DNA from: Oceaniovalibus sp. ACAM 378
GTDB taxonomy: Bacteria > Pseudomonadota > Alphaproteobacteria > Rhodobacterales > Rhodobacteraceae
NCBI RefSeq assembly: GCF_008085915.1
Contig: NZ_VSJK01000014.1
Location: 62,001 to 126,000 of the forward strand
Reading direction: 5' to 3'
Length of the DNA: 64,000 bases
A model generated the notes under the pieces. The model had not been told where the DNA came from, did no database searches, and saw only the letters and a list, made by a program, of their open reading frames with translations. Shown in pieces: positions 58,889-64,000 of this stretch (position 1 is its first letter; every line of letters begins with the position of its first letter). The translations under genes and the position numbers were made by a program.

Positions 58889-60286
58889 GTGCTGAATTCC
58901 CTATCGGGCCGGTTCCTGATTCTGACGGTCGTCTTCGTCATGCTGGCCGAGATCCTGATTTTTGTGCCCTCCATCGCGCGGTTCCGCGAGGACTACCTGT
59001 TGTCGCGGCTCGAGCGGGCGCAGATCGCATCGCTGGTGCTGTTGGCCAACGACATGATCGACGATAAGCTCGAAGCAGAACTGCTTGAGAACGCAGAAGT
59101 GCTGAACGTCGTGCTGCTGCGCAATCAGGTCCGCCAGTTGATATTGTCGTCGCCGATGCCCGCACTGGTCGATGCCACATATGATTTGCGCGCCGCACCT
59201 GCCTGGACGCTGATCAGCGATGCGCTGAAGACGCTTTTCATGCGCGATGATCGGGTGATCCGGGTCATCGGTGCGCCGGTGCGCGAAGGCGGGTTGCAGA
59301 TCGAGATCACGATGCCGACCGGGCCGCTGCGCGCCGCGATGGTCGATTACGGCTTGCGCATCCTTGCCATGTCGGCGGTGATTTCTGGCTTTACCGCATT
59401 GCTGTTGTTTCTGGCGGTACGCCGGTTTCTGGTCAAACCGATCAAAGGCGTGGTCGCGGCAATGTCGAGCTATGCCACAGCGCCCGAAGACGCCCGCCGG
59501 ATCATCGAGCCAAGCGCCGGAGTGCGCGAACTGCGTGAGGCCGAAGAAGCGCTGCAGTCGATGCAAACCCAGCTGACCGGCGCGTTGCGGCAAAAAGACC
59601 GGCTGGCGCAACTGGGTGGCGCAGTGGCCAAGGTCAGTCACGATCTGCGCAACATATTAACCACGGCTCAACTGTTCACCGACCGCCTTGGGTCCAGCGA
59701 CGATCCCACCGTGCGGCGTATGGCACCCAAGCTGGTCAATTCGATCACCCGCGCGGTCAACCTGTGCGAATCGACTCTGGCCTTTGGCAAGGCGTCCGAA
59801 CCGCCCCCGGCTCTGACCCGCGTGGCGCTTGCGCCCATCGTCAACGATGTGGTTGACGGCGAGCGGCTGGCCAGCGGTGACTATGACATTTCCTTTGCCG
59901 AAGATGTTCCGGCAGGCATGCTGATCCGGGCCGATGGAGAACAGTTGCACCGTGTATTGTCGAACCTGATCCGCAATGCGCGGCAGGCGATCACGGCAAG
60001 CGGTAAACCGGGCGAGATATTCATCCATGCAGCCGAGACAGAGTCCGCATGGCGACTGTCGGTTCGCGACACCGGCCCGGGTCTGCCTCCCAAGGCGCGC
60101 GAACATCTGTTCACCGCGTTTCAGGGCGGCACCCGCAAGGGCGGCACGGGTTTGGGTCTGACCATTGCCGCCGAATTGATCCGTGGCCATGGCGGGCGGC
60201 TGGAACTTGTCGAAACGGACGGCGCCGGAACCGAATTCGCACTGGTCCTGCCCAAGACGCTGGTGACCCTCGAAGACACCGCGTGA
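58889..60286 (+). CDS. Sensor histidine kinase, orphan
   Basis: A 465-residue membrane kinase. Two transmembrane helices (about 8-28 and 158-178) flank a periplasmic sensor domain of ~130 residues; a HAMP-like linker is followed by the dimerisation helix with His251 in VSHDLRNILTT, the N box NLIRNARQAI, DTGPGL and GTGLGL. All phosphotransfer and ATP-lid elements are intact. The start is a GTG with GGAGAG upstream. No response regulator is adjacent, so its partner must be encoded elsewhere. I see no clue to the signal. Confidence 0.87.
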   Translation: MLNSLSGRFLILTVVFVMLAEILIFVPSIARFREDYLLSRLERAQIASLVLLANDMIDDKLEAELLENAEVLNVVLLRNQVRQLILSSPMPALVDATYDLRAAPAWTLISDALKTLFMRDDRVIRVIGAPVREGGLQIEITMPTGPLRAAMVDYGLRILAMSAVISGFTALLLFLAVRRFLVKPIKGVVAAMSSYATAPEDARRIIEPSAGVRELREAEEALQSMQTQLTGALRQKDRLAQLGGAVAKVSHDLRNILTTAQLFTDRLGSSDDPTVRRMAPKLVNSITRAVNLCESTLAFGKASEPPPALTRVALAPIVNDVVDGERLASGDYDISFAEDVPAGMLIRADGEQLHRVLSNLIRNARQAITASGKPGEIFIHAAETESAWRLSVRDTGPGLPPKAREHLFTAFQGGTRKGGTGLGLTIAAELIRGHGGRLELVETDGAGTEFALVLPKTLVTLEDTA

Positions 60287-60348
60287 CAAGAAGGCAAGAT
60301 TCACCCCTTGCGCTCACCCGTTCCCGGAGTTACATCCGCCCCAATCGC

Positions 60349-60425
60349 GCGCTGGTAGCTCAGTTGGATAGAGTACTTGACTACGAATCAAGGGGTCGGG
60401 GGTTCGAATCCTCCCCAGCGCACCA
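60349..60425 (+). tRNA. tRNA-Arg(ACG)
   Basis: A full cloverleaf: acceptor GCGCTGG/CCAGCGC, D arm GCTC/GAGT, anticodon arm CTTGA-CTACGAA-TCAAG with anticodon ACG, T arm GGGGG-TTCGAAT-CCTCC, discriminator A and encoded CCA. A phage-type integrase gene begins 29 bases downstream in the opposite direction, so the 3' half is the likely attachment site. Confidence 0.97.
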
Positions 60426-60453
60426 TTCCCCCCACTAAGTAACTGCTTTTCCG

Positions 60454-61557
60454 TCAGTTATTTTCTGCTTTGCACTTTAGAGCGCGATGTTTTGCACCGC
60501 TGTGTTCGGCACCCGTTCCCATGACGGCGCGGCGACGGTCTGCGCCGAGGGTGTAATGTTCGATTTCCTTGAGAGATTTGTGCCCGGTCCATGCGCCGAT
60601 CTGGTGGGGTGTCCCGCCCGCGTCGGCCAGCAGGACGGCCCGAGACTTGCGCAGGCCGTGCGCGCTTTTCTCAATGCCTGCATCGCGCGCTGATGTGCGG
60701 ATCATGGTTCCAAGGGCCTTTGACGATCGGGTTGCCCCACCGGCTGTCGCCAGAAATGTCATATGTCTCGATGGCGCTGCGGCAATCGCGGCGTGCAACT
60801 GGTCCCGATCGGCTTCCATGGCTGCCGCATAATCCGGCAGGGCGCAGGACCAGGGCACATACGCCGGATCGCCGGTTTTGGATTGGCGAAACACCAGAAC
60901 GCCAGAGCGGTCCACCATGCCGGGACCGATATTCACGGCGTCTCCGATTCGCATCCCGCCCCACAACAGCAATTCAAAGGCCAGCCGTTTCGACGTGCCG
61001 ATTCTCCAGCGCGCGCGGTAGGTATCGATTTCATCGAGCGTCCAGGGCGGGTGTCCGTCGCTGCGCGCCTTGGCTGGGGCCGCCACGCCCTGAGATGGAT
61101 CTACTGACAACAGCCCCGCATCCGTCCCGAACGCCCCCAGAAAGCGCCATGCCTTCAGCCGGTCGGTCGGTGACTTCGCTTTCCCCAAGTTGGCCTTGAT
61201 GTGACGATCGCGCAGGCCCTTTGCCGGGGCATTGCCAACCTCTGAACGGATTGCGTCGAAGTGGCGGCGCAGGGTCGCGCGGTAAACGGCGCTACGTGCG
61301 GCGAACCGATCCGATCTGCCTGCAGCCTCGATCAGCCCGGCAATGCTGCCCAGCGGCAGGCGCAATGCTGCGGGTTCATCCTCGGACCGCGCGGCCTGAT
61401 AGGCGGCGATGAAGTCGGGGTGATCGTGCGGCAGGTCGGGCATCCGGACAAGCGGTTGGCCCTTGCGGCGCAGATACCAATAGGTTTCGCCGGTCCGCCC
61501 GGCGATTGGCATCAGCCCGCGCATTTTCACCCACCCATTCCGAACGCTGCGTCGCAT
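60454..61557 (-). CDS. int: Phage-type tyrosine recombinase (integrase)
   Basis: A 367-residue site-specific recombinase. An N-terminal arm/core-binding region (about 1-165) precedes the catalytic domain with Arg203 (GGMRIGD), Lys227 (RQSKTGD), His300 and Arg303 (HGLRKS), His326 (TGHKS) and the nucleophile Tyr335 (HYTLG). All catalytic residues are present, so it should be active. It lies next to tRNA-Arg and points at it, as expected for an integrase acting on the tRNA 3' end. GAGGAAC precedes the ATG, and the gene overlaps the upstream small gene by 31 bases. Confidence 0.92.
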   Translation of the reverse strand: MRRSVRNGWVKMRGLMPIAGRTGETYWYLRRKGQPLVRMPDLPHDHPDFIAAYQAARSEDEPAALRLPLGSIAGLIEAAGRSDRFAARSAVYRATLRRHFDAIRSEVGNAPAKGLRDRHIKANLGKAKSPTDRLKAWRFLGAFGTDAGLLSVDPSQGVAAPAKARSDGHPPWTLDEIDTYRARWRIGTSKRLAFELLLWGGMRIGDAVNIGPGMVDRSGVLVFRQSKTGDPAYVPWSCALPDYAAAMEADRDQLHAAIAAAPSRHMTFLATAGGATRSSKALGTMIRTSARDAGIEKSAHGLRKSRAVLLADAGGTPHQIGAWTGHKSLKEIEHYTLGADRRRAVMGTGAEHSGAKHRALKCKAENN

Positions 61558-61724
61558 TGTTCCTCATCTCCGGTCGTGTCCGGCGACGGTACGGCGACAA
61601 ACCCGCTTTGCGCAATGATCCTGATCGTGCCCTTGCGTGGCACAACTTCGACGGACGCACCGAATTCGGCAGCGACCTTCATGGCCCTTCGCAATTCCGC
61701 CTCGGTGAAAACAGGTGCTGCCAA
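61527..61724 (-). CDS. Small phage protein, 65 residues
   Basis: FTEAELRRAMKVAAEFGASVEV and GTIRIIAQSGFVAV form a helix followed by a beta unit; the rest is acidic and probably flexible. The start is a TTG at 61724 with GGAGGG seven bases upstream, a convincing ribosome site. Overlaps int by 31 bases. Short proteins of this type, often located directly before the integrase in Rhodobacteraceae prophages, have no known role; an excisionase-like function is possible but not supported by any motif. Confidence 0.6.
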   Translation of the reverse strand: MAAPVFTEAELRRAMKVAAEFGASVEVVPRKGTIRIIAQSGFVAVPSPDTTGDEEQCDAAFGMGG

Positions 61725-61726
61725 GG

Positions 61727-61825
61727 TCAGTCCCTCCGGTCCAGACTGTTATACGCAATGCCGGTGCTTGCTCCGCCGCCACCGGCGAAGCTGTCGATGA
61801 TCGTGGGTTGGGTTGCGTCAAGCAT
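61727..61825 (-). pseudogene. N-terminal stub of a DNA cytosine-5 methyltransferase
   Basis: A 32-codon frame starting at ATG 61825, overlapping the upstream stop by one base (TGATG). TIIDSFAGGGGASTGIAYN contains the S-adenosylmethionine-binding motif I (FAGGGGxS) of phage-type C5 methyltransferases, which normally continues for 300-600 residues to the catalytic PCQ motif. Here it ends after SLDRRD at a TGA. The nucleotide sequence joins the stub smoothly to the next gene's ribosome site, so an internal deletion that kept operon spacing is likely. No methylation activity is possible. Confidence 0.6.
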
Positions 61826-62013
61826 CAGTCTGTCCCGCCCAGCAGATCCCGTTCGGCGTAATCTTCCGCGATGGCCTGCATCACGGCGATCTCGTGATCG
61901 GCGTCGGCCTGTTTCATCCGCCGTGCCTTGACCTGTCGGGGATAGACCTTGCGGCGCATGCGCAACTCGCGCAGGGCGGCGGCGTGTTTCATTTTGGGGG
62001 TGATGTCAGTCAT
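61825..62013 (-). CDS. Small phage protein, 62 residues
   Basis: A strongly basic N-terminal helix (TPKMKHAAALRELRMRRKVYPRQVKARRMKQ) followed by an acidic helix (ADHEIAVMQAIAEDYAE). This two-helix pattern (KM(K/R)xAxxxRELxMRxxVYPR) is common in small Rhodobacterales prophage proteins. Function unknown. AGAGG precedes the ATG; its start overlaps the preceding small gene by 8 bases and its stop overlaps the methyltransferase stub. Confidence 0.65.
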   Translation of the reverse strand: MTDITPKMKHAAALRELRMRRKVYPRQVKARRMKQADADHEIAVMQAIAEDYAERDLLGGTD

Positions 62014-62155
62014 CGCGGGCCTCTTGGCTCTTTGCCTCATCGGCTGTGGCTGGTCGGGCGAAGCCATAGGCTTTGCAGTATACGGCCCATCCGGTTGGCG
62101 TGTGGGCGCGGTAAAGGCCGGTCTTGGCCCAGGGCGTGGCGTTGTTGGTCGACAT
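62006..62155 (-). CDS. Small phage protein, 49 residues
   Basis: TPWAKTGLYRAHTPTGWAVYCKAYGFARPA suggests a compact beta-hairpin-rich domain. The ATG at 62155 has GGAGG seven bases upstream. Not recognised further. The same frame is open much further upstream (to 62815) inside the DUF2303 gene, but only the 3' part has a ribosome site and reasonable composition. Confidence 0.6.
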   Translation of the reverse strand: MSTNNATPWAKTGLYRAHTPTGWAVYCKAYGFARPATADEAKSQEARDD

Positions 62156-62214
62156 ATTTCCTCCTGCGGTCTGTCGCTGGCCCCTGCGTGCAGGGACCAG
62201 AAAGAGACTGCAGG

Positions 62215-63210
62215 TCAGGTGTTGGTTTCGGGTTGGCCGAGGAACAGTGGAAGTTCGGTTCCATCGCGCGCGGTGGTCAGCGCTTCGTCGAAGGCGGCGT
62301 CGAACGCTTTTTCGGGGCTGTAAATCGACATGATGAACTTCACGGCGCTGCCGGACTTGCGATAGCGAAACCGAACCGGCATCCGGTATGCGGCCCCATT
62401 CTCGAACACGGGAATGCCGATGATGATCAGATTGGGGATCTTGATCGGCGCGCCGTCCTTGTCGTTGTGTTCGTTCAGGAACTGGATCGAGGATTCGCCG
62501 GTGTCGCGGTTGCTGGTCACGGCAAGGTTGCTGGTTTCGTAGACCTGAAACTGGCGTGACATCGCCAGCAGCTGGCCCAGCTGGCCGTAGCGCCCTTCGA
62601 TGTGACGGGCGGTCTGGATCAGGCGGGTTTCCCACGGCTGATTGCTGTCGGCGTCTTCCAGCTTCAGCAGGGCCGGGGTCGGATCCATTACATCCTTGGC
62701 GTTGGCTTCGATGAACTCGCCCAATTCGTCCTTGTCGAGCGGCTTGCCAGACACAGCCATCCAGCGCTTCCATTCCTTCGACAGCGGAAAGGCATAGCGG
62801 CCCCGATGGGCGCAATGGCGTGCGGTGGTGTCGTTGCCGAATGGCACTGTCGGGCCTTCGGCGTGGTAGTCAGCGATGCATTCCAGCGTCGGGCGTTCCA
62901 TGTCGGGATTGGCGTAGAGTGCGGAGTTTTCGCCTTTGAACCGGTTGGCCCAATCAATCAGGCTTTGCAGATCGGCAAGGCGCGCGGTGCCCCGGCGACG
63001 CTGGGGCGCAAAGTATTCAGCGGCGGCAATGCGCAGGCTGGTCAGGTTTTCGACCTTGCGGCCTTCGGGAACGGACACCAGCCACGGTGTGTCGATCTCG
63101 CCAACGGTGAGATCGGGCACCAAGTCGACCGTGCCCAGTTCGGTCATCAGTTTCTGGACGGTCTGGCCGGGGTTTTCCATCGGTCCGATGATGAGATTGT
63201 CGTCTTTCAT
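62215..63210 (-). CDS. DUF2303 (YfdQ-like) phage protein
   Basis: A 331-residue protein of phage early regions. Recognisable are PHLVSVPEG-like TPWLVSVPEGRKVENL, FKGENSALYANPD, LECIADYHAEG, HRGRYAFPLSKEWKRWMA and the C-terminal PVFENGAAYRMPVRFRYR. DUF2303 proteins often lie near recombination or nuclease genes of prophages, and a role in DNA metabolism is suspected but unproven. The start ATG at 63210 is preceded by AAGGAACC. Its partner at 63242-63640 ends 31 bases upstream. Confidence 0.85.
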   Translation of the reverse strand: MKDDNLIIGPMENPGQTVQKLMTELGTVDLVPDLTVGEIDTPWLVSVPEGRKVENLTSLRIAAAEYFAPQRRRGTARLADLQSLIDWANRFKGENSALYANPDMERPTLECIADYHAEGPTVPFGNDTTARHCAHRGRYAFPLSKEWKRWMAVSGKPLDKDELGEFIEANAKDVMDPTPALLKLEDADSNQPWETRLIQTARHIEGRYGQLGQLLAMSRQFQVYETSNLAVTSNRDTGESSIQFLNEHNDKDGAPIKIPNLIIIGIPVFENGAAYRMPVRFRYRKSGSAVKFIMSIYSPEKAFDAAFDEALTTARDGTELPLFLGQPETNT

Positions 63211-63241
63211 GCGAGGGTTCCTTCTTCGCGGTCGTGGTGGA

Positions 63242-63640
63242 TCAGATGGCGTCGCGCACTTCGCCGGTTTCGGGGTCGTGCGCGGATTCGGCGGTGTCGC
63301 GAACCGGGTGCTGCATGCGGGCCAGCAGTGGGCTGTAGAGGGTCAGATCGCCGTTCTCGTTGATGAAGGCTGCGGCGCTGCTGGGCGGCTTTTTGGGCGA
63401 TTTGAAATCAGCCTGAGCGCCCATGGCAACGTCACCCTGCTTGCCGAGCGCATAGTGGATCTTGATCGTCATAGACCCTTCGGTCTTTCCGCCGTGTTCG
63501 GCGCGGTGGTCCATCAGATCGATCTGCAGCTGCCGGTGATCGGCCAGAAGTTTTTCAAGAAAGTCGCCACCGTCAAACAGCGCGAGAATCTGTTCGACCG
63601 TGCGCATCTTGTAGGGATCGTGGATCATGGGGCTGTTCAC
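63242..63640 (-). CDS. Phage protein of unknown function, partner of DUF2303
   Basis: A 132-residue protein. The N-terminal VEQILALFDGGDFLEKLLADHRQLQ is helical, the central EGSMTIKIHYALGKQGDVAMGA suggests a beta unit, and FINENGDLTLYSPLLARMQHP closes the fold. This type of small protein regularly precedes DUF2303 in alphaproteobacterial prophages. AAGGAC precedes the ATG near 63640, with a second ATG four codons later. No catalytic motif is visible. Confidence 0.65.
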   Translation of the reverse strand: MNSPMIHDPYKMRTVEQILALFDGGDFLEKLLADHRQLQIDLMDHRAEHGGKTEGSMTIKIHYALGKQGDVAMGAQADFKSPKKPPSSAAAFINENGDLTLYSPLLARMQHPVRDTAESAHDPETGEVRDAI

Positions 63641-63663
63641 TGTTGGTCCTTTCGAAGGATTGC

Positions 63664-63702
63664 GGGGCGCCCGGGGGTTGGTTCGTGAGCGGTGGGCGCC
63701 CC
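63664..63702. repeat. GC-rich inverted repeat upstream of the DUF2303 partner gene
   Basis: GGGGCGCCC (63664-63672) and GGGCGCCCC (63694-63702) are perfect inverted copies 21 bases apart. They lie about 25 bases before the start of the partner gene, where they may shape its leader. Each arm is itself nearly palindromic around GGCGCC. Confidence 0.4.
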
Positions 63703-63739
63703 TTGGCGCGTTGGGCGGGATGCCCGGTGCGCGGTGTTA

Positions 63740-63769
63740 AAAGGCGGGCGGCAGGGGTGTGCCGCCCGC
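63740..63769 (-). terminator. Intrinsic terminator in the prophage
   Basis: On the minus strand a perfect 10-bp stem GCGGGCGGCA/TGCCGCCCGC with a 6-base loop is followed by CCTTTTAAC. It lies about 60 bases after the stop of the small membrane protein gene and ahead of the next phage gene, so it should end or attenuate the upstream transcript. Confidence 0.65.
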
Positions 63770-63826
63770 AGGTGCGCCCGGGGCGGGAGGAAGTGCCTCC
63801 GGGCGTGTGGCAACTGAATGGCCGGG

Positions 63827-64000
63827 TCAGCCATGGAAGGGCTCGACCCAAATTGCGTCATGGGCTGCCTGAGCGATGGCGCGGCTGGCGAAGGTTCCGG
63901 CGACGAAGGCGAGCAACAGGGCGATTGCGATCATCATGCCGCTCAGAAGCGCGCGACGGCTGCGGGCCGTGGCTTCGCGATCGAAGTGGCTTTGGGGCAT
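63827..64000 (-). CDS. Small single-pass membrane protein, possibly incomplete at the window edge
   Basis: A 57-residue frame whose ATG coincides with the last three bases of the window. A basic N-terminus (HFDREATARSRRALLSG) is followed by one membrane helix (MMIAIALLLAFVAGTFA) and a short extracytoplasmic tail. The start could also lie further upstream beyond the edge. Not recognised; small membrane proteins in phage early regions often act in host control or superinfection exclusion, but nothing here shows that. Confidence 0.5.
   Translation of the reverse strand: MPQSHFDREATARSRRALLSGMMIAIALLLAFVAGTFASRAIAQAAHDAIWVEPFHG

Larger units (their letters stand above)
60426..64000. mobile_element. 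Left arm of a prophage or integrative element inserted at tRNA-Arg
   Basis: From the tRNA-Arg 3' end to the window edge all genes read leftward: tyrosine recombinase, several very small overlapping genes, a methyltransferase stub, a DUF2303 protein, its companion and a small membrane protein. DUF2303 proteins and such small-gene strings are characteristic of phage early regions. The attL core should be the tRNA 3' part (about 60386-60425). The other end (attR, expected as a direct repeat of that part) is beyond 64000. Confidence 0.8.

Noticed and set aside
1-64000. CRISPR arrays or insertion sequences
   Set aside because: No regularly spaced repeats, no transposase gene and no terminal inverted repeats with target duplications were seen.

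Overview
The window is GC-rich DNA from an alphaproteobacterium, most likely a marine Rhodobacteraceae (Roseobacter-type) chromosome. The basis is the gene order around murA-DUF2948-hisD-UPF0262-LMW phosphatase-infA-maf-RNase-yacG-engB-MOSC-yidC and rpmH-rnpA-yidD, the abundance of solute transporters, ATGA-type stop/start overlaps between genes, and a canonical FNR box. This placement is recognition of families and synteny, not a database result.

Layout. 1-5.9 kb: the end of an SDR gene converges on a stand-alone adenylation-thiolation-reductase protein; then, behind an FNR-type box, a Tat-exported molybdopterin DMSO/TMAO-type reductase that carries its own C-terminal c-type heme domain. 5.9-6.7 kb: non-coding DNA with a hairpin, a decayed RTX-repeat gene and a perfect 11-bp inverted repeat (likely operator). 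6.7-21.6 kb: one long rightward operon: ADP-forming acyl-CoA ligase, a Pot-type ABC importer (binding protein, fused double permease, ATPase), a GlpD-like flavoprotein, an alkylglycerone-phosphate-synthase-like flavoprotein, an FGGY kinase, an aldehyde dehydrogenase, two crotonases, a TetR regulator, an internally deleted iron-alcohol dehydrogenase and a hotdog thioesterase. The enzyme set can be laid out as a route for breaking down an O-alkylglycerol (glycerol ether); this is the best candidate here for an undescribed system.

22-36 kb (leftward): a TRAP DctPQM importer with an amidase, and a Dpp-type peptide ABC importer with one canonical M20 peptidase, one M20-like protein with a degraded metal site and one creatinase-type M24 protein, facing a divergent GntR/UTRA regulator. 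37-41 kb: a TAXI-type TRAP importer with DUF1850 protein. In three of the four importers the binding-protein gene is followed by a strong hairpin before the permease, the classical way to make more binding protein than membrane parts.

41-60 kb is mostly housekeeping: a stress/hibernation pair, tRNA-Thr, cell wall (murA), histidine (hisD), translation (infA, rpmH, rnpA, ttcA), membrane insertion (yidC, yidD), nucleotide hygiene (maf), RNase E/G, a c-di-GMP phosphodiesterase, a TVP38-type membrane protein with a flavin oxidoreductase, and an orphan histidine kinase. From tRNA-Arg(ACG) at 60.35 kb to the window end lies the left arm of a prophage: integrase next to the tRNA, tightly packed small genes, a stub of a DNA cytosine methyltransferase, a DUF2303 protein and its partner. 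The right boundary is outside the window.
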